64,000 bases of DNA from an uncultured Mediterraneibacter sp. (GCA_944376695.1 CALWDM010000001.1:1-64000); one strand, 5' to 3'; counted from the first letter of the stretch, positions 44,305 through 53,609 are shown. Translations and numbers: made by a program. Notes: generated from the sequence alone by a model not told the origin.

Positions 44305-45174
44305 TCAGTTCTGATTCAAACGGCGGTTCTTGTATTCCGTGGCAGTCATGTGATAATATTTTTTAAACGCGGCGTGAAAATGGTTCGGGCAGGAGTATCC
44401 CAGTCTGGCGGAAATCTCACAGACAGAGAGCCTGCCCTCTTTTAAAAAGGTTGCAGCCGCCGCCATCCTCGCCCCGGTCCGTTTCTGAGTGAAATTCTGC
44501 CCGTATCTGTCGAATAAGATCCTGCTTGTCTGCCGGGTGCTTAAGCCCAGTCTCCGGGACAGCTCTTCGAGCGTGATCGTATCGTACTCTAAAAGAAAAC
44601 TGTCTTCGATCAGGATGTAGGCTTTGATCAGCGGGACAGGAATCGAGGTGATCGCTGCATTGGAGGCCGGCTTATAGTTGCGAAGCACCTTGACCATAAA
44701 CTGGATGAACAGCGCCTCCAGCATTAGCCCTGCGGCCGGTTTGGGTTCAAAGATCTCCCGGCGGATCTGCTCCAGAGTGACCGGCAGATCTGCCTGGTCT
44801 GTGCCATACCAGAAAGGATAATTCAGAAACAGCTCCATAATATTTTCCTGCTCCGCATCTTTTCTGCGCTGTTTTGTATGGAGTTCCTCGATCCTCAGAT
44901 AAATGCAGTATTCAAAGGTGGGCTCGGAAGGATCGGGATACTGCTGATGTTCAATATGGGGTCCGGTCGTATACAGGACATTGGGATACAGATCGTAGGA
45001 CTTCTGGCTGCTGATAAGCGTCCCTTTGCCCTGTGGAATATAGTGGAGTTCATAGCTGTTCGAACTGTGGGAATGAGAGGGGGTGTTCCATGTCTGACAT
45101 TCATAAGTAAACTTCAGGATCGTAATCCTGTATTTCCCGATGAAAAAAGTGATGTTTAAATTGTCGTTTTTCAT
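44305..45174 (-). CDS. AraC family transcriptional regulator of the sugar-acid cluster
   Basis: 289-residue regulator: an N-terminal cupin-type sensing domain (about 15-145, SHSHSSNSYELHYIPQGKGTL) and two C-terminal AraC helix-turn-helices (about 190-289, ITLEELSRRLGLSTRQTSRILFDRYGQNF and VCEISARLGYSCPNHFHAAFKKYYHMTATEYK). Divergent from the amidohydrolase gene, sharing a 139-bp control region, so it probably activates that operon on binding its sugar ligand. GAGAGGAGAGAC precedes the ATG. Confidence 0.9.
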   Translation of the reverse strand: MKNDNLNITFFIGKYRITILKFTYECQTWNTPSHSHSSNSYELHYIPQGKGTLISSQKSYDLYPNVLYTTGPHIEHQQYPDPSEPTFEYCIYLRIEELHTKQRRKDAEQENIMELFLNYPFWYGTDQADLPVTLEQIRREIFEPKPAAGLMLEALFIQFMVKVLRNYKPASNAAITSIPVPLIKAYILIEDSFLLEYDTITLEELSRRLGLSTRQTSRILFDRYGQNFTQKRTGARMAAAATFLKEGRLSVCEISARLGYSCPNHFHAAFKKYYHMTATEYKNRRLNQN

Positions 45175-45239
45175 GGCTGTCTCTCCTCTCTAAGTACGCT
45201 TATCGGACATGGATATACGGTAATTGTCTGATTTTAATG

Positions 45240-45268
45240 TATCTTCATCGTACCACAGGAGCTATAAT
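45240..45268 (+). promoter_or_regulatory. Promoter of the sugar-acid operon
   Basis: TATAAT at 45263-45268 with a poor -35 (TATCTT, 45240-45245) at 17 nt, the pattern of an activator-dependent promoter fitting the divergent AraC gene. Confidence 0.55.
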
Positions 45269-45313
45269 GAAAGCAAGATTTACAGACGGAATATGGTCAG
45301 AAGGAGGAGTTAT

Positions 45314-46192
45314 ATGATCATTGACGCGCATGCACACTTATGGAACCCACAGGCAGGCCGGGTGGACGGAAAACCGGTGATCCCGCTTACCGGCGGGAGG
45401 AGCGATTTCGGCGGCGAGCTGAGACAGATGATGCCGCCGTATATGCTTGACGGCCGCAATACTGTGGAAATGCTGATGGCAAATATGGATTACGCGCGGG
45501 TCAGCGGCTGTGTGATCACCCAGGAATATATAGACGGCAATCAGGACAGCTATCTTCTGGAATGCAAGGAGAAATATCCGGACCGGATGCGGATCACCTG
45601 TCTGTATGAAGAAAAACAGATCGCGGACGAGTGGATGTCACGGTTTGACGGCGTAAAGATCTGCGGAGGCAGGCTGGAAGAGAAAGACCTTCTCGTCCAT
45701 GAGGAAGTCTTTGCACAGGCGGAGCGTCTGAGGAAATTCATTGCCATCGATCTGGCTGACGGCGATCTGCAGACAGAAGCCATGGAGAAGCTGATCGTAA
45801 AATATCCTGACCTGCGCGTCGCTATCGGGCATTTCGGCATGGTCACAGTGGACGGATGGGAGAAACAGATCGCCCTCGCAAAACATAAAAATGTCTACAT
45901 CGAGAGCGGCGGCATCACATGGCTCTTTCACAGCGAGTTCTATCCGTACCCGTCGGCGGTAAGAGCGATCCGCGCTGCCATCGATATCTGCGGCATTGAT
46001 AAGCTGATGTGGGGCAGCGACTATCCGAGGACAATGACAGCGATCACTTATGATATGAGCAAAGATTTCGCGGAGAAGACAGCAGAGCTGTCAGAAGAGG
46101 AAAAGAGGAAATTCCTGGGAGAAAACGCAGAGAAGTTTTACGGATTCCCGAAACTGGCGGTCCCGGATAAAATAATCAATATGGTGGAATGA
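45314..46192 (+). CDS. Amidohydrolase family protein, candidate sugar lactonase
   Basis: 292-residue TIM-barrel amidohydrolase (amidohydrolase-2 type): metal-binding DAHAHLWNP at residues 4-12, the strand DLRVAIGHFGMV and the C-terminal WGSDYPRT. Members include sugar lactonases (COG3618-type) and decarboxylases. Beside two sugar-type dehydrogenases and tagaturonate reductase, hydrolysis of an aldonolactone is the best guess (inference). ATG 45314 follows AGGAGGAG. First gene of the operon. Confidence 0.75.
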   Translation: MIIDAHAHLWNPQAGRVDGKPVIPLTGGRSDFGGELRQMMPPYMLDGRNTVEMLMANMDYARVSGCVITQEYIDGNQDSYLLECKEKYPDRMRITCLYEEKQIADEWMSRFDGVKICGGRLEEKDLLVHEEVFAQAERLRKFIAIDLADGDLQTEAMEKLIVKYPDLRVAIGHFGMVTVDGWEKQIALAKHKNVYIESGGITWLFHSEFYPYPSAVRAIRAAIDICGIDKLMWGSDYPRTMTAITYDMSKDFAEKTAELSEEEKRKFLGENAEKFYGFPKLAVPDKIINMVE

Positions 46193-46219
46193 CCCGCACT
46201 TATGTAAGGAGGATTTATC

Positions 46220-47425
46220 ATGATCGTAAAAGGTACATATTTTCAGAACAGTCAAGACAGACCTCTTGTATACGGGGATGTGGAGATACACAATATCCCG
46301 AGAAGAAGGCTCAGAGGAGAGGAAGAGAAGGAGGGGATACTGGCAGAGAGCGTTCTGGTCGGCTTCTGTGGGACAGACCACACTCTGATGGAGATGGGAC
46401 GCAGAGGTGAGCTGGATGCCAAATTTCCGCCGGGATGCAGACGTCTGATCAACGGACACGAAGGAGTAGTATGGGTGCCGTCGGAAAACCGCTTTGCCAT
46501 TGTCCTGATCCGCGGTGGAAACAGCTATGACCCAACGAGATATACGGAAGAAGAAAATTATTTTGAGTACGGGTGCGACCAGGCGGACGGCCTGTTTTCG
46601 GATATGGATTATTACAATCCTGACATGCTTTTGAAGATCCCGGACGGGTATGTCAGGGAGGGGAAGATCGCCCTTTCCCTGGCGAAAAAACTGGTCTTCA
46701 GCGATCCCTACGCATGTATGATCTTCCAGAGAGAAAGGATGGAGGATCTCGGCGAGGCACACAACTTCCGGGTAAAGATGGCGCAGTATAAATGCACCGA
46801 AGCCGAAGCGCGGGAAATCGCGAGAAAAGAGACTTTCCGGAGAGTATGCATTTTCGGTCTGGGCACCACTGGCATGTTTATCGGCGATCTGATCCGCCAG
46901 AAATACCCGGAGGCAAAGATCGTATTTGTCGCGAGGAGCGATGAAGACAGCCCGAAGGTTTCTTTTGCCCTGAAGCAGGCAAAAGCGGATTATGTAAAGA
47001 GCAATTTTGACACGAAAGAAGAGCTGGCAAAAGCAATCATGGATAAGCTGGGCGGCACGGCGACAGTCTTTGTGGGCTCAAGCGGAGCGGGGGTCGAGCA
47101 GGAGATCGCGTTCAAATACGGAGTCCTGGGCTGTAACGGCATTTATAATTCATTTTCCCTGGGACCGGCGGTGTCTTTTGACACAATGCCGTTCGGCTTT
47201 AAAAACCAGGTGATCTTCGGCTCCATCAACTTCCGTCAGGACCACATGGAAGAGGCAATCCGGATTCTTGAGAAGAGTTGTTATGATGAGATCGTTGAGC
47301 TCATCGACAGGGATGAATTTACCAGTGATCCGATCGGTGCATACGAAAATAAAATCTATTCCAGGAGCGCCCCCATGAAGACGGCGGTCATCTGGAACAA
47401 AAAATATATCGACGCCGATCGTTAA
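46220..47425 (+). CDS. Glucose-dehydrogenase-like MDR oxidoreductase, candidate sugar 1-dehydrogenase
   Basis: 401-residue medium-chain dehydrogenase. GFCGTDHTLMEMG holds the catalytic-site cysteine and threonine, INGHEGVVWV the zinc His-Glu, and VCIFGLGTTGMFIGDLI the nucleotide-binding loop. The pattern is closer to archaeal-type glucose 1-dehydrogenases than to alcohol dehydrogenases. The structural-zinc cysteine block is not obvious. AAGGAGG precedes the ATG. Probably oxidises an aldose to its lactone for the neighbouring amidohydrolase (inference). Confidence 0.72.
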   Translation: MIVKGTYFQNSQDRPLVYGDVEIHNIPRRRLRGEEEKEGILAESVLVGFCGTDHTLMEMGRRGELDAKFPPGCRRLINGHEGVVWVPSENRFAIVLIRGGNSYDPTRYTEEENYFEYGCDQADGLFSDMDYYNPDMLLKIPDGYVREGKIALSLAKKLVFSDPYACMIFQRERMEDLGEAHNFRVKMAQYKCTEAEAREIARKETFRRVCIFGLGTTGMFIGDLIRQKYPEAKIVFVARSDEDSPKVSFALKQAKADYVKSNFDTKEELAKAIMDKLGGTATVFVGSSGAGVEQEIAFKYGVLGCNGIYNSFSLGPAVSFDTMPFGFKNQVIFGSINFRQDHMEEAIRILEKSCYDEIVELIDRDEFTSDPIGAYENKIYSRSAPMKTAVIWNKKYIDADR

Positions 47426-47460
47426 GTAACTGATCGCTGTGCAATGAGGAGGAAATTACA

Positions 47461-48516
47461 GTGAAAGCAATCTATATCACAAAACCCGGACAGGTTGAGA
47501 TCAGACAAATAGAAAAACCGGTGAGAAAGCCGGGAGAAGCCCTGCTGAAGATACTCTACGGAGGCATCTGCGGGAGCGACCTCGGTTCATACAGAGGTAC
47601 ATTCGCTTATTTTGACTATCCCCGGATCCCGGGACATGAATTCAGCGCAGAGATCGTGGAGATCGATGAAAATGCATACGGGCTCAAAAAAGGCATGATC
47701 GTCACATGCAATCCATACTTTAACTGTGGAGAGTGCTATAGCTGCAAAAAGGGGATCGTGAATGCATGTATGGACAACCAGACCATGGGATGCCAGCGCG
47801 ACGGAGCGTTCTGTGAGTATATCACAATGCCTGTGGAGAGGATCTATGACGGCAAGGGGATGGACCCGAAACTTCTGGCTGCCATCGAGCCGTTCTGCAT
47901 CAGCTATCACGGAGTGCAGAGAGCCGGGATCAAAAAGGGCGACAGAGTGCTTGTCGTCGGCGCCGGCACGATCGGCGTGCTGGCTGGCTGCGCTGCAAAG
48001 GCTTTAGGCGGAGAGGTCTACATATGCGATGTGGCGGAAAAGAAGCTGCGCTACGCCATGGATACCTTTGGATTTGACGGTATGATCCTGAATGATTCTC
48101 CGGAAGCGCTGGAAAAGGCAGCGGGGAAAATCACCGGACAGCTCGATATCCGCGGCACAGAGAATAATTACGGATTTGACGTGTGTATCGAGGCAGTGGG
48201 ACTTCCGTCCACATTCCAGAACTGTATCGACGCGGCTGCTTTCGGCGGGAAAGTCGTGCTGATCGGAGTGGGAAAGAAAAATCTGGATTTCAACTTTACG
48301 CTGATCCAGAAGAAAGAACTGAATGTATTCGGAAGCAGGAACGCGCTGAAAAAAGACTTTGTGGAGCTGATCGATCTGGTCAATGCAGGACAGGCGGATC
48401 TGGGACATGTGATTACAAATCTGTATCCGGCGGACAACGCGGCGGAAGCATTTGCCGGGTTTGACAAAAACGGGGAAGAAATGCTGAAAGTTGTTCTGGA
48501 TTTTTCTCAGTTTTGA
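47461..48516 (+). CDS. Zinc-type alcohol dehydrogenase, L-galactonate dehydrogenase-like
   Basis: 351-residue zinc MDR enzyme: GGICGSDLGSY (catalytic Cys), IPGHEFSAEIVE, the structural-zinc block NPYFNCGECYSCKKGIVNAC, VLVVGAGTIGVLAG for NAD(P) and QKKELNVFGSRNALKKDF. Recalled similarity to E. coli LgoD/YjjN (L-galactonate 5-dehydrogenase), especially the KKE..GSRNA..DF stretch. The GTG at 47461 follows GAGGAGG. Product would be D-tagaturonate, the substrate of the next enzyme. Confidence 0.75.
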   Translation: MKAIYITKPGQVEIRQIEKPVRKPGEALLKILYGGICGSDLGSYRGTFAYFDYPRIPGHEFSAEIVEIDENAYGLKKGMIVTCNPYFNCGECYSCKKGIVNACMDNQTMGCQRDGAFCEYITMPVERIYDGKGMDPKLLAAIEPFCISYHGVQRAGIKKGDRVLVVGAGTIGVLAGCAAKALGGEVYICDVAEKKLRYAMDTFGFDGMILNDSPEALEKAAGKITGQLDIRGTENNYGFDVCIEAVGLPSTFQNCIDAAAFGGKVVLIGVGKKNLDFNFTLIQKKELNVFGSRNALKKDFVELIDLVNAGQADLGHVITNLYPADNAAEAFAGFDKNGEEMLKVVLDFSQF

Positions 48517-48554
48517 TCAGAGCAGATTATGACAGAAGGACAGGTGAAACAGCA

Positions 48555-50048
48555 ATGGAGCTTTTAAATTACAGGGTACTTAAAAAATCCGGTTACGAAG
48601 GATATGTTTTAGAGTCAGCGCCGGAAAAGGTCATGCAGTTTGGAGAGGGAAATTTCCTGCGCGCGTTTGTTGACTACTGGTTTGATGCGTCAAATGAAAA
48701 AGCGGGATGGAACGGAAAGTGCGTGCTCGTACAGCCGATCCCCCAGGGACTGAGCAGACTGATCAATGACCAGGAAGGACTGTACACTCTGTATCTCAGA
48801 GGAAGGGAAAAGGGAGAAAAAGTGGACAGAAAGCGCGTGATTTCTTCGGTATCCCGCTGCATCAATCCCTACGGGGAAAAGGGATTTCGGGCAATGCTGG
48901 AGCTGGCGGAGTCCGATGATCTTGAATATGTTGTTTCCAACACAACAGAGGCTGGCATTGTCTATGATCCGTCATGCCGTATAGAAGACAAGCCGTGCAG
49001 TTCCTTCCCCGGGAAACTTACACAGGTTCTGTATACACGCTATAAAGCTGGAAAAGGAGGACTTGTGATTCTCTCCTGCGAGCTGATCGACAATAATGGA
49101 AAAGAACTGTTAAAATGTGTGAACCAGTACATCGATCAGTGGGGGCTGGAGGACGGCTTCCGGAAATATGTGAATGAAGACTGCACCTTCTGCTCCACGC
49201 TTGTGGACCGGATTGTGCCCGGCAGGATCCGGGATGAGGAGGAGACAGCCAGACTGGAAAGGGAGAACGGATATAAAGATCTTCTTCTCGATGTGGGCGA
49301 GGTGTTCGGCGTATGGAATATAGAAGGACCGGAGTGGCTTGAGGAAAAACTTCCGTTTAAGGCGGCAGGGCTGAACTGCCCGGTCGTTCCGGATGTGACT
49401 CCGTACAAAAAGAGAAAAGTCCGGATCCTAAACGGCGCGCACACAGGATTTGTCCTGGGCGCTTATCTCAGTGGTTTTGACATTGTACGCGACTGCATGG
49501 CAGATGATACGGTCCGCAATTACATGAATAAAATGCTCTATGAGGAAATCATCCCGACCCTGCCGTTGGATAAAGAGGATCTGAAGCAGTTTGCAGGAGC
49601 AGTACAGGACCGCTTTAACAATCCGTTCGTTGACCATGAGCTGATGAGCATATCCCTGAATTCAACCTCCAAGTGGCGGGCAAGGAATCTGCCGAGCCTG
49701 CTGGAGTATACAGCCATGAAGGGGAGCATACCGGCGTGTCTGGCTATGAGCTTTGCCGCGTATATCGCCTTTTATACAAACGATATCCAGGAGCTTTCCG
49801 ATCAGGGGCTGGTCTGCCGCCGCGCAAAGGGAAATACTTATGTGTGCTCAGATGACCGCCGGGTACTGGAATTTTACTGGGAGCACAGGGATGACACTGC
49901 GGAAGAACTGGTCCATGCAGTGATGACGGATGAGCAGATGTGGGGTCAGGATCTCACGAAGATCGAAGATTTTGAGAAACTCACGGTCCGCAATCTGGAG
50001 AAGATCAGGAAAGAAGGGGCTCTCGCAGCCTATGCTTCCTGCCTTTGA
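48555..50048 (+). CDS. uxaB: Tagaturonate reductase
   Basis: 497-residue mannitol dehydrogenase-family enzyme reducing D-tagaturonate to D-altronate. Motifs: VMQFGEGNFLRAFVDYWFD (N-terminal Rossmann), VVSNTTEAGIVYDP, PYKKRKVRILNGAHTGFVLGAYLSGFDIVRDCM (the catalytic K-N-x-x-H region) and DHELMSISLNSTSKWRARNLPSLLEY. ATG 48555 gives the usual length; the TTG at 48513 overlaps the upstream stop. Altronate dehydratase and transporter genes are not in the cluster. Confidence 0.92.
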   Translation: MELLNYRVLKKSGYEGYVLESAPEKVMQFGEGNFLRAFVDYWFDASNEKAGWNGKCVLVQPIPQGLSRLINDQEGLYTLYLRGREKGEKVDRKRVISSVSRCINPYGEKGFRAMLELAESDDLEYVVSNTTEAGIVYDPSCRIEDKPCSSFPGKLTQVLYTRYKAGKGGLVILSCELIDNNGKELLKCVNQYIDQWGLEDGFRKYVNEDCTFCSTLVDRIVPGRIRDEEETARLERENGYKDLLLDVGEVFGVWNIEGPEWLEEKLPFKAAGLNCPVVPDVTPYKKRKVRILNGAHTGFVLGAYLSGFDIVRDCMADDTVRNYMNKMLYEEIIPTLPLDKEDLKQFAGAVQDRFNNPFVDHELMSISLNSTSKWRARNLPSLLEYTAMKGSIPACLAMSFAAYIAFYTNDIQELSDQGLVCRRAKGNTYVCSDDRRVLEFYWEHRDDTAEELVHAVMTDEQMWGQDLTKIEDFEKLTVRNLEKIRKEGALAAYASCL

Positions 50049-50073
50049 ATGATGTAACGTGGCCGAAAAGAGG

Positions 50074-50125
50074 GGAACTGGTTTTGCCGCAGCAGGAAAT
50101 CGGCAAAACGGCAGTTCCTTTTTAT
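50074..50125 (+). terminator. Strong terminator after uxaB
   Basis: GGAACTGGTTTTGCCG pairs with CGGCAAAACGGCAGTTCC (one bulge), followed by TTTTT. Confidence 0.92.
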
Positions 50126-50153
50126 TGCCTAATAAACAGGCGTATGATATAAT
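50125..50153 (+). promoter_or_regulatory. SigA promoter of pnp
   Basis: TTGCCT (50125-50130), 17-nt spacer, consensus TATAAT (50148-50153). Confidence 0.75.
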
Positions 50154-50189
50154 ATATAAGATTGCGGACAGCAGTAAGTACCCGAGACC

Positions 50190-50232
50190 ACTGAAAAGCA
50201 TGCCAGAAGGAATGCTGGCGTGTTTTTCAGTA
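50190..50232 (+). promoter_or_regulatory. Leader hairpin of pnp
   Basis: About 17-bp stem with G-U pairs: ACTGAAAA/TTTTTCAGT and CATGCCAG/CTGGCGTG around an 8-nt loop, 54 bp before the ATG. Similar stems before pnp elsewhere are cut by RNase III and used for autocontrol; here that is inferred. Confidence 0.6.
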
Positions 50233-50285
50233 GTTTCGGTGACATCTGTACGCAAAAGAAAATGTGTGACAAAAAGGAGAAAAAC

Positions 50286-52373
50286 ATGTACAAAAAGTAT
50301 GAAATGGAACTCGCCGGCAGGACGCTGCGCGTCGATGTGGGAAGAGTGGCAAAGCAGGCGAACGGCGCTGTGCTCATGCACTATGGCGATACGACAGTGC
50401 TCTGTACTGCGACAGCGTCAGAGAAACCGAGAGACGGGATCGACTTCTTCCCGTTAAGCGTTGAGTACAATGAGAGACTCTATGCGGTAGGAAAGATCCC
50501 GGGAGGCTTCAATAAAAGAGAGGGGAAGGCCTCTGAGAACGCGATCCTGACGGACCGCGTCATCGACCGCCCGATGCGCCCTCTTTTTCCGAAGGATTAC
50601 AGAAATGACGTGACGCTGGAAAATCTGGTCATGTCCGTGGAGCAGGACTGCAGCCCGGAGCTGACAGCGATGCTTGGCGCTTCCATCGCCACAAGTATTT
50701 CCGATATCCCGTTTGACGGACCGATCTCCACGACCCAGGTCGGCCTGGTGGACGGAGCGTTTGTCTTCAACCCGACAGCAGATCAGAGAGAGGCGTCTGA
50801 CCTGGCGCTGACTGTGGCGTCCACAAAGGAGAAGGTCATCATGATCGAGGCAGGGGCGAATGAAGTACCTGAGGACAAGATGATCGAGGCGATCTTTGCG
50901 GCTCACGAGCTGAACCAGAAAGTCATCGCATTCTTCGACACCATCGTTGCAGAGTGCGGAAAGCCGAAACACAGCTACGAGAGCTGCGCGGTACCCCAGG
51001 AGCTGTTCGACGCCATCAAAGAGATCGTTCCGCCGGCAGCAATGGAGGAGGCAGTCTTCACAGATGACAAGCAGACAAGGGAAGAGAATATCCGCCAGAT
51101 TACGGAAAAACTGGAAGAAGCATTTGCGGACAGAGAAGAGTGGCTGGAAGTTCTCGGAGAGGCTGTTTACCAGTATCAGAAAAAGACTGTGAGAAAGATG
51201 ATCTTAAAAGACCACAAGCGCCCGGACGGACGTGCCATTGACGAGATCCGCCCGCTTGCCGCGGAAGTGGACCTGATCCCGAGAGTACACGGATCCGCCA
51301 TGTTCACGAGAGGACAGACACAGATCTGTACTGTGACTACACTGGCGCCGCTGTCCGACGCTCAGAGGCTGGACGGGCTGGATGAGGCAGAGACATCGAA
51401 GAGATATATGCACCACTATAATTTCCCGTCCTACTCCGTAGGCGAGACAAAACCGTCGAGAGGTCCGGGACGCCGCGAGATCGGACACGGAGCGCTTGCT
51501 GAGAGAGCTCTTCTTCCGGTGCTTCCTGGTGAGGCAGAGTTCCCGTATGCGATCCGAACGGTATCTGAGACATTTGAGTCCAATGGGTCTACCTCCCAGG
51601 CAAGCGTATGCGCGTCTAGTATGTCCCTTATGACAGCAGGCGTGCCGATCAAAGCAGCCGTGGCCGGTATCTCCGCAGGTCTGGTGACAGGGGATACGGA
51701 TGATGATTACCTGGTACTCACGGATATCCAGGGACTGGAAGACTTCTTCGGGGATATGGATTTCAAGGTTGCAGGTACGCATAAAGGCATCACAGCGATC
51801 CAGATGGATATCAAGATCCACGGACTGACAAGACCGATCATCGAGGAAGCGATCGCCGCGACGAAGAAGGCAAGGACTTATATTATCGACGAGGTCATGA
51901 ACAAGGCAATCGCAGAGCCGAGGCCGGAAGTCGGACCGTACGCGCCGAAGATCATCCAGATGCAGATCGATCCGCAGAAGATCGGCGATGTAGTCGGACA
52001 GAGAGGAAAGACGATCAACGCGATCATCGATATGACCGGCGTGAAGATCGATATCGAGGATGACGGTTCTGTATCCATCTGCGGTACGGAGAAAGAAGGC
52101 ATGGATAAGGCGGCCAGTCTGATCCATACGATCGTGACAGATTTTGAGGCTGGACAGGTATTCGAAGGAAAAGTCGTAAGCATCAAAGACTTCGGTGCAT
52201 TCCTGGAGTTCGCTCCGGGCAAGGAAGGTCTGGTACACATCTCAAAGATCGCAAAGAAGCGAGTGGACAAGGTCGAGGATGTGCTCAAGCTGGGCGATGT
52301 AGTGAAGGCTGTATGCCTGGGCAAGGATAAGATGGGCAGGTTCAGTTTCAGCATCCGCGATGTGGCTGAGTAA
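50286..52373 (+). CDS. pnp: Polyribonucleotide nucleotidyltransferase
   Basis: 695-residue phosphorolytic exoribonuclease, part of RNA decay. Two RNase PH domains (about 1-215 and 300-545, with FTRGQTQ and EFPYAIRTVSETFESNGSTSQASVCASSMSLM), a helical linker, a KH domain (about 553-615, IGDVVGQRGKTINAI) and an S1 domain (about 620-692, GQVFEGKVVSIKDFGAFLEF). ATG 50286 follows AAAAAGGAG. Leader hairpin upstream, strong terminator after. Confidence 0.96.
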   Translation: MYKKYEMELAGRTLRVDVGRVAKQANGAVLMHYGDTTVLCTATASEKPRDGIDFFPLSVEYNERLYAVGKIPGGFNKREGKASENAILTDRVIDRPMRPLFPKDYRNDVTLENLVMSVEQDCSPELTAMLGASIATSISDIPFDGPISTTQVGLVDGAFVFNPTADQREASDLALTVASTKEKVIMIEAGANEVPEDKMIEAIFAAHELNQKVIAFFDTIVAECGKPKHSYESCAVPQELFDAIKEIVPPAAMEEAVFTDDKQTREENIRQITEKLEEAFADREEWLEVLGEAVYQYQKKTVRKMILKDHKRPDGRAIDEIRPLAAEVDLIPRVHGSAMFTRGQTQICTVTTLAPLSDAQRLDGLDEAETSKRYMHHYNFPSYSVGETKPSRGPGRREIGHGALAERALLPVLPGEAEFPYAIRTVSETFESNGSTSQASVCASSMSLMTAGVPIKAAVAGISAGLVTGDTDDDYLVLTDIQGLEDFFGDMDFKVAGTHKGITAIQMDIKIHGLTRPIIEEAIAATKKARTYIIDEVMNKAIAEPRPEVGPYAPKIIQMQIDPQKIGDVVGQRGKTINAIIDMTGVKIDIEDDGSVSICGTEKEGMDKAASLIHTIVTDFEAGQVFEGKVVSIKDFGAFLEFAPGKEGLVHISKIAKKRVDKVEDVLKLGDVVKAVCLGKDKMGRFSFSIRDVAE

Positions 52374-52456
52374 AAGATGAGAAACTGTTGCCGGGACAGC
52401 GGTGACAGGAACATTCATCCTGCGGAGATCCGATCAAAGATATAGAGAGTTTAAAA

Positions 52457-52504
52457 GAGAGACAGCTGCACTGAGGTACGGATAAGTGCAGCTGTCTCTC
52501 TTTC
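52457..52504 (+). terminator. Strong terminator after pnp
   Basis: 16-bp perfect stem GAGAGACAGCTGCACT/AGTGCAGCTGTCTCTC followed by TTTC. Confidence 0.9.
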
Positions 52505-52590
52505 AGGAAAGGAACGACATCGGATTATGGGAATTTATTCTCTATATCTGTCGAAGAGAATCTGTTATTGGGAAAGAAGTGGAGTTTGAT

Positions 52591-53559
52591 ATGGAGCAGA
52601 TGACATTATTTGGAAAGAACAGGGCGATGACGCCTCTGGCGAGCAGGCTGCGCCCGGACACACTGGAAGGATTTGTGGGGCAGGAGCACCTGCTGGGACC
52701 GGGGAAAATGTTGAGGCAGCTCATTGAGCGGGATCAGATTTCGTCTATGATCTTCTGGGGCCCGCCCGGCGTGGGAAAGACCACTCTTGCCAGCATCATT
52801 GCGGGAAGGACGAAGTCAGAGTTTATCAATTTCAGCGCCGTGACCAGCGGCATCAAGGAAATCCGCGCGGTCATGGACCGGGCGGAGCAGAGCCGGAGAG
52901 TGGGCCTGCGAACCGTACTCTTTGTGGATGAGATCCACCGATTCAATAAGGCACAGCAGGACGCCTTTCTCCCGTATGTGGAGAAGGGAAGCATCATCCT
53001 GATCGGAGCGACCACGGAGAACCCGTCTTTTGAGATCAGCGCAGCGCTCTTATCCCGCTGCCGGGTGTTTGTACTGAAAGCGCTGGAGGAAAAGGACCTG
53101 GTCCGCCTGCTTGAAAATGCGCTGAAAGATCCAAAAGGATTCGGAGATCAAAATGTAACGATATCTGAGCAGGTCGCCGTGGCAGCTTATCAGGCGTGCC
53201 ATTTCCTGGGCATGCCGGAATGCGACGTCCATCTGACCCACGCGGTCGTGTATCTGTCTATGGCGCCCAAATCAAACGCCCTGTACAGAGCGTGCGAGGA
53301 ATGTAAGCGGGACGTCAGGGAGCGGAACGCAGAGCCAGTGCCCATGCAGATCCGGAATGCGCCCACCGGGCTGATGAAAGAGCTGGGATATGGGAAAGGC
53401 TATGAATATGCACATGACACAGAGGAAAAGCTGACGCATATGCAGTGCATGCCGGATGGGTTAAAAGACCGGACTTATTATCATCCGACTATGGAAGGGG
53501 AGGAAAAGAAAACAGCGGAACGACTTGCTGAGATCAGGCGGTTTCGAGAAGAAACGTAA
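52591..53559 (+). CDS. rarA: RarA/MgsA-type AAA ATPase with internal in-frame deletion
   Basis: 322 residues against about 420-450 in the family. The AAA core is normal: RLRPDTLEGFVGQEHLLG, Walker A GPPGVGKTT (about 57-65), Walker B VLFVDEIHRFNKAQQD, sensor GATTENPSFEISAALLSRCRVF. At residue 193 (NVTISE, nt about 53169) it jumps to VAVAAYQACHFLGMPECDV, which in complete proteins lies about 100 residues later after ASEDxGxADPxAL. The lid/sensor-2 region and start of the tetramer domain are missing, yet the frame continues to a normal C-terminus. Probably inactive or altered. ATG 52591 matches the MEQMTLF start. Confidence 0.85.
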   Translation: MEQMTLFGKNRAMTPLASRLRPDTLEGFVGQEHLLGPGKMLRQLIERDQISSMIFWGPPGVGKTTLASIIAGRTKSEFINFSAVTSGIKEIRAVMDRAEQSRRVGLRTVLFVDEIHRFNKAQQDAFLPYVEKGSIILIGATTENPSFEISAALLSRCRVFVLKALEEKDLVRLLENALKDPKGFGDQNVTISEQVAVAAYQACHFLGMPECDVHLTHAVVYLSMAPKSNALYRACEECKRDVRERNAEPVPMQIRNAPTGLMKELGYGKGYEYAHDTEEKLTHMQCMPDGLKDRTYYHPTMEGEEKKTAERLAEIRRFREET

Positions 53560-53609
53560 GAGATTTCCACTTATAAAATCATGCCGGGATGTCCAGACTA
53601 TGTATGGGA

